This document shows, in pieces, positions 8,296 through 17,275 of a DNA stretch of 35,340 bases (its first letter is position 1; each line of letters opens with the position of its first letter). The DNA is from UBA287 sp034190325 (lineage in GTDB: Archaea; Thermoplasmatota; UBA186; UBA287). The DNA lies in the NCBI GenBank assembly GCA_034190325.1, contig JAXHST010000024.1, forward strand, positions 1 to 35,340. Direction: 5' to 3'. The notes under the pieces are model-generated. The model had not been told where the DNA came from and searched no databases. It saw only the letters and a program-made list of their open reading frames with translations. The position numbers and the translations under genes are program-made.

Positions 8296-9341
8296 TTTTT
8301 CACCCCCCTGGATATGATTGCCAGTATCTCTGGCACAGCAGCTGCTATAATTATTATCCCCTCTATCCCTCTAACTATCTCCACAGGAACACCTGCGTAT
8401 ATCTGCATGCCCCTCGCGCCCGTATAGAGACCAGCAAAGAATATTGAGGAGAATATTATTCCTATTGGATGGTTTCTGCCTATCAGAGCTACGCCAATTC
8501 CGTCAAACCCCAGGTTTATCACATTTCCGAGGGTTCCATGGAGCGCGTATGATGGAGGCATCCCCATCATGGATAGCCCTCCCGCTAGCCCGGAGGCGAA
8601 GCCCCCGAGCGCAAATGAGTTTACAATAGCTCTGGAATGGTTTATGCCTCCGAACCTGGAAGCTTCAGGATTTAAACCCACAGCCCTCAGTTCGTAACCG
8701 ACAGGAAGGTACCATAGCACAAAGTAGATGACAAAGACAAAAGCTATGCAGACGAATATTGCTGCTGTTAGCTGACTGCCCTCAACTATCACAGGAAATC
8801 TCAAAGCCTCAGGTATTCTCACAGATTGCTGGGGTCTGCTCAGATCAACCAGGGAGCCAGAGATCAGGTAGAGGCATAAAAAGTTTGCTATCCAGTTGAG
8901 CATTATGGTAGATACAACCTCATGCACGCCCCTTGTTGCTTTTAGCAGTGCAGCTGGAAGGCCCCAGAGGGCTCCTGCCAGCATGCAGAATGCTATCGTT
9001 ACTATGAACCCCAGGATGGAGGGCATCGCTATCTGGCTTATGGCTATCGCAGCTACAGCTCCTATGTACACCTGTCCTTCCGCACCTATGTTGAAAAGCC
9101 CTGCTTTTGCCCCAACCGCAAAGGTTATGCCTGTAAGCATCAGGGGAATTGAGTAAGCCAGGGTGGTTGATATATTCTTTGTGCCAAAGAAAGCGCTTCT
9201 GAACAGATGATAGTAGGCATTCCATGGGTCAAATCCCCAGAAAACCATAAGCAATGCTCCTACCAACAGCCCTATTATTATAGCAAAGATAACACTCCCT
9301 ATAGACAAAAATAGTTTTTTTGCGCTCTTTTTAATCTCCAT
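8277..9341 (-). CDS. BMP-family (nucleoside-type) ABC importer, permease 1
   Basis: 354 residues, BPD_transp_2 family (YufP/NupP-like), with about ten membrane segments. It shows the paired motifs ITFAVGAKAGLFNIGAEGQVYIG and YELRAVGLNPEASRFGGI, which match the equivalent positions in the second permease and show that the two arose by duplication. It lies between the ATPase and the second permease with overlaps of 11 and 19 bp, so the four genes are surely cotranscribed. A GGTGGTG Shine-Dalgarno precedes the ATG. Membrane subunit; substrate assumed from the BMP binding protein. Confidence 0.92.
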   Translation of the reverse strand: MEIKKSAKKLFLSIGSVIFAIIIGLLVGALLMVFWGFDPWNAYYHLFRSAFFGTKNISTTLAYSIPLMLTGITFAVGAKAGLFNIGAEGQVYIGAVAAIAISQIAMPSILGFIVTIAFCMLAGALWGLPAALLKATRGVHEVVSTIMLNWIANFLCLYLISGSLVDLSRPQQSVRIPEALRFPVIVEGSQLTAAIFVCIAFVFVIYFVLWYLPVGYELRAVGLNPEASRFGGINHSRAIVNSFALGGFASGLAGGLSMMGMPPSYALHGTLGNVINLGFDGIGVALIGRNHPIGIIFSSIFFAGLYTGARGMQIYAGVPVEIVRGIEGIIIIAAAVPEILAIISRGVKKWTSQR

Positions 9342-10857
9342 TCTTATTCACACCACCCATTAGCATTCCTATCTTTTCTCTGCTCATCTCCTCCCTTCTC
9401 CCAACCCCAACGAACTTTCCTTCATATATGACAGCTATCCTATCACTCAGCTCAAGGATCTCATCGAGATCCATGGACACCAAGAGTATAGCCCTGCCCT
9501 CTCTGCTCATACTCACAAGAAGCTCTCTTATGTACTGTGTCGCCCCTATATCCAAACCTTTGGTGGGCTGAACAGCGACTATAAATGCAGGATCTCTGCT
9601 CGCTTCCCTTGCAACTATTACCTTTTGCTGATTGCCTCCAGAAAGGCTTTTAGTCGGGCTCCTTGTGCCTGGGGCTAATATGGAAAAGCGCTCCATCATC
9701 GCTCTCGCATTACTGTCTATTTTCTTCCAATCATAGCTGCCTATCCCGCTCAGGAATTCCCTGCTTCTATGCTTTCCGAGCATAAGGTTCTCAGAGATGC
9801 TGAACTCAAGGATCAAGCCTGACATTCTATCTTCTGGCACATGTGCTAAGCCCAATTCATATAGCTCTCTGGTGCTCTTTTTCGTTACCTCAAGCCCATT
9901 CAGCTCAATCGAGCCTTTCTCTGGCTTTCTCAGCCCTGTGATAGCCTCAACCAGCTCCTTCTGTCCATTTCCCTCCACACCAGCTATTCCAAATATCTCC
10001 CCCTTTTTGATATCAAAACTCTCATCCTTAAAAGCCAGCATGCCAAGGTCGTTCTTAACCCTCAGTTTGCTAATGCTGACCATGGTTTCTGTTGCTGCGC
10101 TTCTCTCCTTCACAACCTTCGGTATCTCTTTCTCCCCTACCATCAGCTTTGCGAGGATCTCTGGCTCTGCTTCCGCTGTTGGTATTCTACCGCTCACTAT
10201 ACCATTGCGCAGAACTGTTATCCTCTCAGTTATATCCATTATCTCTTTGAGCTTATGGGTTATAAGCACTATGGTCTTGCCCTGCTCTTTCAGATCCCTT
10301 ATTGTTCTGATGAGATCCTCTATTTCAAGCGGACCAAGAATAGATGTGGGTTCGTCCAGTATGAGGAGGTCAACATCTCTATAGAGCAGTTTCAGTATCT
10401 CTACTTTCTGTTGTGCTCCAACGGTAAGGAGCTCAACTCTCTTGTCCAGGGGCACTCTGAGCTTTGTTCCAGACATAAGCTCATCCAGCCCTTTCTCTAT
10501 TTTTTCTCTCCGTATCCTTCCCTTAGAGCCCTCATATCCGAGCACTATGTTTTGGAGCGCATCAAATGTAGGCACCAGGGAAAAGTGCTGGTGGACCATC
10601 CCTATGCCTGCGCTTAGCGCATCCCTGGGATCCTTTAGTCTGATTGTAGATCCATTTATGGTCATGCTACCCCCCGTAGGTTGTAGAAGACCAGAGAGGA
10701 TCTTCATGAGTGTGGTCTTTCCAGCTCCGTTTTCACCGAGCAGCCCATGTATCTCCCCTTTTTCTATGGTAAGATCAACATCCTTCAGAGCCTCAGTCCC
10801 ATCAGGGTATACCTTTCTTATGTGGTGCATCTCTATGAAGCTCATATGCTCAACCAT
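9331..10857 (-). CDS. BMP-family (nucleoside-type) ABC importer, duplicated ATPase
   Basis: 508 residues with two ABC domains, the layout of RbsA/NupO/YufO-type importers. Domain 1 (~5-240) has a full Walker A (GENGAGKTT) and Walker B (DLLILDEPTS). Domain 2 (~255-500) has the degenerate Walker A GVEGNGQKE usual in this family and the signature LSGGNQQK. It energises uptake through the two permeases encoded next. An alternative start at MSFIEMHH, four codons in, is equally acceptable. It overlaps the binding-protein gene by 8 bp. Confidence 0.94.
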   Translation of the reverse strand: MVEHMSFIEMHHIRKVYPDGTEALKDVDLTIEKGEIHGLLGENGAGKTTLMKILSGLLQPTGGSMTINGSTIRLKDPRDALSAGIGMVHQHFSLVPTFDALQNIVLGYEGSKGRIRREKIEKGLDELMSGTKLRVPLDKRVELLTVGAQQKVEILKLLYRDVDLLILDEPTSILGPLEIEDLIRTIRDLKEQGKTIVLITHKLKEIMDITERITVLRNGIVSGRIPTAEAEPEILAKLMVGEKEIPKVVKERSAATETMVSISKLRVKNDLGMLAFKDESFDIKKGEIFGIAGVEGNGQKELVEAITGLRKPEKGSIELNGLEVTKKSTRELYELGLAHVPEDRMSGLILEFSISENLMLGKHRSREFLSGIGSYDWKKIDSNARAMMERFSILAPGTRSPTKSLSGGNQQKVIVAREASRDPAFIVAVQPTKGLDIGATQYIRELLVSMSREGRAILLVSMDLDEILELSDRIAVIYEGKFVGVGRREEMSREKIGMLMGGVNKNGD

Positions 10858-12031
10858 ATATTGATCTATATCTGCTCATATCCTCTTTTGTCAGAGGCTT
10901 CGGTACCTCAACCTTACCTTCTCTTATCTCCTTCTCCAGCTCATCAACAGCATCCCAGATGTAGGAGGGTAAAGAGTCCCTCATAGCTTTTATCCTGTTG
11001 TGTATAGAATCCCTATCCTCTTTCCTTATTGTGCCTGCCTGTATGCCCAGCTCAAGGAATTCATCCAGATCCTCAAGGCTGCTGAGTCCAACACCATCCT
11101 CCTTTAATCCAAGCTCAAGAACTTCACCTTTGAATGTGCCATCCAGAGCACTCTTTATGGTTGTGTATACACCCGTATCAACTCTCTTCATCATGCTTGC
11201 TATAATATAACCAGGCTCTACCCAATCCTGATTTGAGTCCACTCCTATAGCGAATGGCGGTCCCATAGGCTTACCCTTGCAGGTTTCTCTAACAGCTCTG
11301 AAAACGCCCGTACCTATCTGTCCACCAACCTGAAAGATAACTCCAGCACCCTGTCCCAGCTGCGCCTTTGCTGCCTGATATCCTTTACCAGGATCACTGA
11401 AGCTACCTGTATAAACCCATAGAACTCTATCTTTCTTCGGTGTCTTGCTTATGGAGCTTTCCTTTTTTATGTTCTCTTCATACCAATCTACCCCCCAGTC
11501 AACACCCCACTTGTATCCTATCTCAAATTTCCATAAATCTGGTATCTCGATGCCCAGTGCTACTCCAACCCGGGGATAACCATAATCCACTGCTATCAGG
11601 GCTGCCAGCGCTCCAGCTAAAGCACTGCCCTCATTCTCTCTGAAGAGTATGCTGACCACATTTGGAGCATCAACTTCTGCATCAACTATTGCAAACTTTT
11701 GTTCCGGATATTCCTTAGCAACTATCTCCAGGGCATCAGCCAAAAGGAAACCAATAGCAACTATGAGTTCACAGTCCCCGCGCTCAGCCAGCATTCTGAG
11801 ATTCGGGAGATAATCAGACTCTGTGATGCTTATTACCTCAATTATCTCAACACCAAAATCCCTGCGAGCCCTCTCAGCTCCTTTGAAAGCCATATCATTG
11901 AAGCTGAGATCACCCCTACCGCCTAGATCACTGACCAGACCAATCTTCCTTGTTCTTTGTGCCATAGTGGAAAAATCCATCAGAGCCCCCAGCGCTATGA
12001 GAACCACCAGAACTGCTGCCTTTCTGCCCAT
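10850..12031 (-). CDS. BMP-family ABC importer, substrate-binding protein
   Basis: 393 residues, basic membrane protein/PnrA-like periplasmic-binding fold. The N-terminus has a hydrophobic leader (AAVLVVLIALGALMDF), then the family start KIGLVSDLGGRGDLSFNDMAF. Later come EGSALAGALAALI, GVDSNQDWVEPG and MMKRVDTGVY, all usual in BMP proteins. There is no lipobox cysteine after the leader, so it is either secreted or held by an uncleaved N-terminal anchor. It captures the substrate, probably a nucleoside, outside the cell. First gene of the four-gene operon; a TATA-like tract lies about 32 bp upstream, implying a leader of only a few bases. Confidence 0.93.
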   Translation of the reverse strand: MGRKAAVLVVLIALGALMDFSTMAQRTRKIGLVSDLGGRGDLSFNDMAFKGAERARRDFGVEIIEVISITESDYLPNLRMLAERGDCELIVAIGFLLADALEIVAKEYPEQKFAIVDAEVDAPNVVSILFRENEGSALAGALAALIAVDYGYPRVGVALGIEIPDLWKFEIGYKWGVDWGVDWYEENIKKESSISKTPKKDRVLWVYTGSFSDPGKGYQAAKAQLGQGAGVIFQVGGQIGTGVFRAVRETCKGKPMGPPFAIGVDSNQDWVEPGYIIASMMKRVDTGVYTTIKSALDGTFKGEVLELGLKEDGVGLSSLEDLDEFLELGIQAGTIRKEDRDSIHNRIKAMRDSLPSYIWDAVDELEKEIREGKVEVPKPLTKEDMSRYRSIYG

Positions 12032-12057
12032 TTTCTCTATGTCAGATACTTTAGATC

Positions 12058-12067
12058 ATATTTAAAT
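12058..12067 (-). promoter_or_regulatory. TATA-like element of the BMP importer operon
   Basis: AT-rich TTTAAATATG on the minus strand, about 32 bp before ATG 12031. The rest of 12032-12175 shows no other clear feature. Confidence 0.45.
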
Positions 12068-12175
12068 TTTGGGATATCACTCATGCATCCTGGTTGGTAT
12101 GGAGGGGCTCAGGTGATATCTGCATCCCTTGCTAGAGATCTTTGAGCTATGATAAATAGCATAAAGATAGCCTGA

Positions 12176-13258
12176 TTATTTCACAACTCTCTGATACACC
12201 CCTTCGAACCTCTCTGCAATCCTGTGCCATGAGTACTCCATAGCTAGAGCTCTCGCCTTTTTCCTCTCCTTTATCCCTGGCTCAAAAGACATTACAGCCT
12301 CTCTAAGAGCATTTACATTCTTTGGCGGAACAACCACCCCGCAGCCATACTTCTTAACATCCTCTGCTATACCCACTATACTGCTGACTATGACTGGCGT
12401 ACCGCACGCTAGAGCTTCAAGAGCCACCATACCGAAGCCCTCCTGCTCCTCGCTTATGCTTGGGAGAACAAAGAGATCGCTATTCTGATACAGTTCTATC
12501 TTTTCCTCTTCGCTGATCCTGCCTGAGAAGTTAACGTTGTTTCCAGCGCTCTTTCTGTAGCAATCTAAAAGCTTTCCTGCACCAGCAACCACAAGTTCAA
12601 CATCCAACCCCTTAACAGCTTCAAGCAGGTACTCCAACCCTTTATATCTGTGGAATTCGTCCAGGACACTGAGGAAGAATATGCGCTTTCTTCTGTCTTC
12701 TTTTTCTTTAATTGAGGGTTTAAAGCGTTCAACATCTACACCCGGGGGCACAACCTCTATTTTCCCTTTTGTTTCGGGATATCTTGTTTCAAGTCTTTTT
12801 TTATACGCAATAGTGCTTACGGTGATAGCATCAACACTTCGCAACAGTGGTGGGAGAAGAGCCATATTGTAGGCGTAAGAAAAAACCCTCAAAGGCCCAT
12901 GCGCGACAATATCGTTGTGGTAGGTTAACACCACTGGTTTATCCTTTATTTTTGAGAGATAAGTGCTCACATCTGCAGTGTAAGGTGTAGGCATGTGTGT
13001 GTGCATTACATCATAGCTCTCTTTTTTGATAGCGAAAGGCAAGGAAACTGTTATGTTGGTATTGGCTATCTTGAATGCATAGGGAAGCGCCCTTACATCT
13101 ATATTCTTTATTCCCTCTCTATCATTTTGCCCCTCATTTGAGCAGATAACACGTATGTTATGTCCTTTCTCAACCAGAGCTTTAGATAGCTCATAGACAA
13201 AGTTCTCTACCCCGCCTGCATATGGATAAAAACGCACAGGAGTTTGAGCTATTCGCAT
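12176..13258 (-). CDS. Glycosyltransferase, GT4 family (group 1)
   Basis: 360 residues, GT-B fold. The N-terminal acceptor domain opens with RIAQTPVRFYPYAGGVENFVYELSKAL, where the glycine-rich loop is typical. The C-terminal nucleotide-sugar domain has PPGVDVERF and the EX7E motif in EEQEGFGMVALEALACGTPVI. It should transfer a sugar from a nucleotide donor to a lipid, protein or polysaccharide at the cytoplasmic membrane. Donor and acceptor cannot be told from sequence. It overlaps the end of folD by 10 bp, so it is cotranscribed with it although the functions are not obviously related. Confidence 0.9.
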   Translation of the reverse strand: MRIAQTPVRFYPYAGGVENFVYELSKALVEKGHNIRVICSNEGQNDREGIKNIDVRALPYAFKIANTNITVSLPFAIKKESYDVMHTHMPTPYTADVSTYLSKIKDKPVVLTYHNDIVAHGPLRVFSYAYNMALLPPLLRSVDAITVSTIAYKKRLETRYPETKGKIEVVPPGVDVERFKPSIKEKEDRRKRIFFLSVLDEFHRYKGLEYLLEAVKGLDVELVVAGAGKLLDCYRKSAGNNVNFSGRISEEEKIELYQNSDLFVLPSISEEQEGFGMVALEALACGTPVIVSSIVGIAEDVKKYGCGVVVPPKNVNALREAVMSFEPGIKERKKARALAMEYSWHRIAERFEGVYQRVVK

Positions 13259-14109
13259 TGCATCTTATAAGCTTTTACGGTGTTGACCAGAAGCATTGCT
13301 ACGGTCATAGGCCCAACACCTCCGGGCACAGGGGTTATAGCCTCAACTTTATCCTTGACAGCATCAAAATCAACATCTCCTACAAGCCTATATCCGCTCT
13401 TCCTTGTCTTATCCTCTATTCTATTTATACCAACATCTATAACAATAGAGCCATCTTTAACCATTTCTTCTCCTATGAATCCAGCTCTCCCGATCGCAGC
13501 CACAAGTATGTCTGCTTCTTTAGTCACCTCATTCAAACCTTTTGTGTGACTATGGCAAACGGTTACGGTGGCATTAGCATCCTTGCATAGAAGGAGAGCA
13601 GCCAGAGGTTTCCCGACTATGTTGCTCCTGCCAACTATAACGACATGGTTACCATCAAACTCATAACCAGAGCGGAGAACAAGCTCCTTTATGCCCTGAG
13701 GCGTTGAGGGGACAAACCTTGGCTCTCCAGCGAGAAGAAAGCCCATATTGATTGGATGAAAGCCATCAACATCCTTTAAAGGATCTATGGCTTCTATAAC
13801 CCTATTTTCACTTATTTGCTCAGGTAAAGGAAGCTGAACTATGATACCATTTGTCTTCTTATCTTCATTCAACCCTCTGATGATCTCCAATAGATCCTTC
13901 TCGCTTATGCTATCCTCAAGCTTTATGATCTCACTATCAATGCCTACCTCTTCGCACGCCTTCTGCTTATTTCTTACATAGACTGCTGAAGCCGGATTAT
14001 TGCCCACAAGCACTGCTGTAAGCTTCGGTTTTATGCCCTCTTTTTCTATATCTTCTCTCAGCTCATCCCTTACCTGCGCTGCAATAGCATTGCCGTCGAT
14101 CAACTTCAT
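13249..14109 (-). CDS. folD: Bifunctional methylenetetrahydrofolate dehydrogenase/cyclohydrolase
   Basis: 286 residues, full FolD length. It interconverts 5,10-methylene- and 10-formyl-tetrahydrofolate in one-carbon metabolism. The catalytic YxxxK is YVRNK (Tyr44, Lys48). The substrate loop is VQLPLPEQI and DVDGFHPIN; the dinucleotide site is GRSNIVGKP; the C-terminus has TPVPGGVGPMTVAMLL. The TATA box at 14131-14139 is 25 bp before the ATG, so the transcript is probably leaderless. A glycosyltransferase gene follows with a 10-bp overlap. Presence of FolD implies tetrahydrofolate or a similar carrier in this archaeon. Confidence 0.96.
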   Translation of the reverse strand: MKLIDGNAIAAQVRDELREDIEKEGIKPKLTAVLVGNNPASAVYVRNKQKACEEVGIDSEIIKLEDSISEKDLLEIIRGLNEDKKTNGIIVQLPLPEQISENRVIEAIDPLKDVDGFHPINMGFLLAGEPRFVPSTPQGIKELVLRSGYEFDGNHVVIVGRSNIVGKPLAALLLCKDANATVTVCHSHTKGLNEVTKEADILVAAIGRAGFIGEEMVKDGSIVIDVGINRIEDKTRKSGYRLVGDVDFDAVKDKVEAITPVPGGVGPMTVAMLLVNTVKAYKMQCE

Positions 14110-14130
14110 GGGATGCTATTGGGCTAGGGA

Positions 14131-14139
14131 TATTTATAG
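14131..14139 (-). promoter_or_regulatory. TATA box of folD
   Basis: CTATAAATA-type element on the minus strand, centred about 25 bp before ATG 14109. Confidence 0.65.
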
Positions 14140-14280
14140 ATGACTTTATCTGATCTTTGCATCAAACTTCAGGAGAGGATAGAAAGGATCTAAAAACATG
14201 GCAGATCTCCACATACATATACATATGCATTAAACCTGTTGCATAATTGATTTTTTCAGCACGTAGATCCCTGACGTAAC

Positions 14281-14290
14281 TATAATATAA
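14281..14290 (+). promoter_or_regulatory. TATA box of the alpha/beta hydrolase gene
   Basis: TATAATATAA centred about 26 bp before ATG 14311. The 140 bp between this box and the divergent folD promoter contain a TATAC/CATAT-rich stretch near 14214-14226 but nothing else identifiable. Confidence 0.6.
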
Positions 14291-14310
14291 TTGTAGAGCC
14301 TTAATACCAT

Positions 14311-15342
14311 ATGAAGCGCTTTCTTCCATTGGTTGTTATCTTGCCTTTGCTGCTCCTTGATACCCCTGTATTATCTTATGAAGCTGGGTTATCTGAGGCT
14401 CATGTCGATGGATATTACACTTCATTTGATGGAACACCCATATACTGGCAGAGCTGGGGGGTTGAGAGGCCTTTAGCTACCATAGTCCTGGTTCATGGTT
14501 ACGGCAGTAGCTCTGATCTCTTTACTTCTTTTGCAAAAAAACTGAATGAAATTGGAGTGTCTGCATACGCTCCAGACCTCAGAGGGCACGGAAGATCAGG
14601 GGGCATGAAGCTCAGTGCAGAATCTTTTGAGGACTATATAAAAGATCTGGAGGCATTCATAAGTCTGGTGAAAGAGCAGGAGCATACAGAAAAATTATTT
14701 CTGCTTGGCCACAGCCTTGGTGGAGGAATAGCATTGAGATATTCTATGGAAAAGGATGTTGGAGGTATTATCGCTTCAGCTCCTGCTGTGGGGATGCAGC
14801 TTTTCGGTCATTCTATACCCCTGCAGGTTATACGTCTGCTCTATCCTGTTTTGAGAGTTTTCAGCAGGCTTATCCCTGAGCTTGCCATACCCATCTCAGC
14901 GATCAAAAACGACATGAATATGAGGATGCTGGCTGAGAACGCAGGCAACATGATATACCTGTGGGAAAATGCAGGTCGCATAAAAGCTCCCTGTCTCTTT
15001 GTCATAGGAAATGAGGACCAGGTTGTGCCGTTAGAGGATCTCAGAAGTTTTTACAATAACATTTCTTCAGAGGATAAGAGCTTTTCAATTGTTGAGGGTG
15101 CTGATCACTTCCTTTTTAATGAAAAGAACACTGAGAGAACTTCCGAAGTAATAATGGGATGGCTTTTTGATGAGCTTGATCTTAATTTCTCACCTTCTCC
15201 TTCTCAAGCTGAGTTTAGCTGTTATGACCCTATCACTTCTGAACACCCTTACCGTTATGAGCCAGAGGATCGCAGAGAAGAGTGCCATATATATGATACC
15301 TGCGATAACTATATTGTAATCCCCGAAGAAAAGGGCTCTTGA
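14311..15342 (+). CDS. Exported alpha/beta hydrolase (monoacylglycerol lipase/S33-like)
   Basis: 343 residues. Residues 1-22 look like a signal peptide or anchor (FLPLVVILPLLLLDTPVLS). The hydrolase core has the oxyanion HGYGSSSD, the nucleophile elbow GHSLGG, an acid at GNEDQVVP and histidine at GADHFLF. It is probably an esterase, lipase or peptidase of the Hydrolase_4 type acting outside the membrane. The core seems complete at about residue 290 (VIMGWLF). The last ~50 residues are an unusually polar, Cys- and acid-rich tail encoded antisense to the 3' end of the ABC-2 permease gene, an overlap of 153 bp in exact codon register. The tail may have arisen by loss of an earlier stop. Confidence 0.88.
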   Translation: MKRFLPLVVILPLLLLDTPVLSYEAGLSEAHVDGYYTSFDGTPIYWQSWGVERPLATIVLVHGYGSSSDLFTSFAKKLNEIGVSAYAPDLRGHGRSGGMKLSAESFEDYIKDLEAFISLVKEQEHTEKLFLLGHSLGGGIALRYSMEKDVGGIIASAPAVGMQLFGHSIPLQVIRLLYPVLRVFSRLIPELAIPISAIKNDMNMRMLAENAGNMIYLWENAGRIKAPCLFVIGNEDQVVPLEDLRSFYNNISSEDKSFSIVEGADHFLFNEKNTERTSEVIMGWLFDELDLNFSPSPSQAEFSCYDPITSEHPYRYEPEDRREECHIYDTCDNYIVIPEEKGS

Positions 15343-16446
15343 TGCTATCATAGGATGAGAAAAGGGAATGGCAAACATCACTGCCCGCAGCGCTAAAGGC
15401 ATTGTTGTATAATCGCTGAACATAAGCAGGAAGAATGGGATCACCACCAGTATTGTAACCGGGAGTATCATTGTCTGAGCAGATTTTGTATCCTGTGAAT
15501 AAACGCCGAGAAGCATTGATAATGAAAGTGCTACAAGTATAGCGAGAAACAGAGAGATCCCCAAAAGTGCATAATCAATGGCCCCCATAGAGAGAGCTGG
15601 CATAGATATTGAGGTTGAGGGTGTTAGGGACTGCGCGTAATACCCAAAACCTGCAAGATATACTATGGACATTATAAATGCCATGATCGCTGCTCCGCCT
15701 ATCTTTCCCAGGATTATAGTTCCTCTGCTGACAGGCATGGTTAGGAGTGTTTCTAGCGTTTTATTCTCCTTCTCCATGCCCATGGATGTTATCACCATCT
15801 GTCCTGCAAACATTATCGCTATCATAAGGATAACAGGAACTATTATGGACTGCCCCATGAGTAGGCTAGCAATGGCTTCAGGTGATCCTTCATTTATTGC
15901 ACCTTTTATGAAAATGAAGTTTTTCGGTATTATCGGGTTTAGAACGCTCTGGGGCTCTTTATCAGGATAAGCCTTTTTCACATACTCCTGTGCCAGGATG
16001 TTATTAATTATGCTTATTGCTGTCTGCGCCTGTGTGCTGCTCATAGTATCCATTATGCCTAAGCCCTTCACAATAGCATAGATCTCTACATCCGCATTAT
16101 CCATGTTTTCTATCTTTTCTCCGAATCCTTCTGGCAAAACCAATAAAGCATTTGAATCATAGTCCTCCACAAGCTTCAGAGCTTCCTCAACTCTATGCGC
16201 ACTAACAACGGTAAGAGCTACATTTTTCTGCAAGCCAACAATCTCTGTTAATCTCCGGGACTCCTCGCTCCCGTCAAGGTCAAGCAGTGCTATGCTGGTT
16301 TTTCCGCTGATCGCTTCTTCCTGCACATTTCCCATCACGCTTCCGAAGATCACAAAGAATATCACCATAATAAGCATGCTTGCTATCATCTGTCCCGTCA
16401 AAAGCTCTTTTACTTCCTTCCACAGGATATTTGTGAGATGGCTCAT
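15190..16446 (-). CDS. ABC-2 type exporter permease (NatB-like)
   Basis: 418 residues. One membrane segment lies near residues 16-36, then an extracytoplasmic domain of ~140 residues, then five or more C-terminal membrane segments, the layout of ABC2_membrane_3 permeases. The conserved cytoplasmic stretch MGMEKENKTLETLLTMPVS is the family hallmark, and the C-terminus RVFRSDRVITAKLSLRRRR is also usual, so this end is genuine coding sequence. It overlaps its ATPase gene by 4 bp (ATGA). Exported substrate unknown; relatives handle sodium, drugs or lipids. The final 153 bp also encode the tail of the convergent hydrolase. Confidence 0.9.
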   Translation of the reverse strand: MSHLTNILWKEVKELLTGQMIASMLIMVIFFVIFGSVMGNVQEEAISGKTSIALLDLDGSEESRRLTEIVGLQKNVALTVVSAHRVEEALKLVEDYDSNALLVLPEGFGEKIENMDNADVEIYAIVKGLGIMDTMSSTQAQTAISIINNILAQEYVKKAYPDKEPQSVLNPIIPKNFIFIKGAINEGSPEAIASLLMGQSIIVPVILMIAIMFAGQMVITSMGMEKENKTLETLLTMPVSRGTIILGKIGGAAIMAFIMSIVYLAGFGYYAQSLTPSTSISMPALSMGAIDYALLGISLFLAILVALSLSMLLGVYSQDTKSAQTMILPVTILVVIPFFLLMFSDYTTMPLALRAVMFAIPFSHPMIASRALFFGDYNIVIAGIIYMALFSAILWLITVRVFRSDRVITAKLSLRRRR

Positions 16447-17165
16447 GATATCACCTCAACAAAAACATCCTCTATGTTCGCTGCTTTATATTTCTCCTTA
16501 AGTTCAGCAGGTTTTCCAGTCTCCACGATCCTTCCCCTGTCTATAAGAGCTATTCTATCGCATAGAAAATCTACCTCGAGCATGTTGTGGGATGATAGAA
16601 GAAAGGCAGTCCCTTCTTTTGCGAACCTCTTTACAGTATCTCTGACCTCCCTGGCATTCAGAACATCTAGTCCACCTGTAGGCTCATCAAGGATTGCAAG
16701 CTTCGGTTTTATCATCAACGCTCGGGCGACAAGGATCTTCCTCATCATCCCTTTGCTATAGGTGGATATCTTATCATTCAACCTCTCTCCAAGAGCGCTG
16801 AGCTCAACAGCCCTTTTGACCATCTGTTCTCTCTCCTCTCTGTTCTTCACAAAAAACTCTGCCATGAAGTTGAGGTATTCTATACCCTTAAGGTTTTTAT
16901 AAGCTCCGGCATCCTCTGGTAAATAGCTTATTAGCTTTCTCACCTCTGAAGCTTCTTTTACAACATCATGTCCAAAAACGTTAACAGAACCATTTGATGG
17001 CTGCAGAAGCGTGGAGACTATCCTGAGAGTTGTGCTTTTTCCGGCCCCGTTAGGCCCTATTAATCCGAAGATCTCACCAGCACTCACAGAAAAAGATGCA
17101 CCATCAACAGCTTTTACGCTGCCAAAGTTCTTCTCAAGCCCCTCAACAGAGATTGCTATCATCAT
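16443..17165 (-). CDS. ABC-2 type exporter ATPase (NatA-like)
   Basis: 240 residues, single ABC domain. Walker A GPNGAGKST, Q-loop region SYLPEDAGAY, signature YSKGMMRK (the usual variant in ABC-2 ATPases), Walker B LAILDEPTGGLD and the switch histidine in LLSSHNMLEV. It drives the permease encoded directly downstream. Translation may begin at either of two adjacent ATG codons. A TATTTAAACA-type element 23-24 bp upstream suggests a leaderless transcript for the pair. Confidence 0.94.
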   Translation of the reverse strand: MMIAISVEGLEKNFGSVKAVDGASFSVSAGEIFGLIGPNGAGKSTTLRIVSTLLQPSNGSVNVFGHDVVKEASEVRKLISYLPEDAGAYKNLKGIEYLNFMAEFFVKNREEREQMVKRAVELSALGERLNDKISTYSKGMMRKILVARALMIKPKLAILDEPTGGLDVLNAREVRDTVKRFAKEGTAFLLSSHNMLEVDFLCDRIALIDRGRIVETGKPAELKEKYKAANIEDVFVEVIS

Positions 17166-17183
17166 CAGTCATAACTATAGCCC

Positions 17184-17193
17184 TATTTAAACA
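17184..17193 (-). promoter_or_regulatory. TATA box of the ABC-2 exporter operon
   Basis: TGTTTAAATA on the minus strand, centred 23-24 bp before ATG 17165. Confidence 0.6.
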
Positions 17194-17247
17194 TACTGCC
17201 AGGTTTTTTCATAGAAGTAGGAGCAGGCTAACATTAACAGGATAAAC

Positions 17248-17257
17248 ATATATAAAA
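17248..17257 (+). promoter_or_regulatory. TATA box of the Nudix-dphB operon
   Basis: CATATATAAA centred about 24 bp before the GTG start at 17276, indicating leaderless translation from GTG. Confidence 0.6.
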
Positions 17258-17275
17258 AACAAACCATTAAGCTTT

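Noticed and set aside
9797..10864. Long plus-strand open frames opposite the ABC ATPase gene
   Set aside because: They are complements of a clearly conserved ABC ATPase and have no recognisable protein features or start signals.
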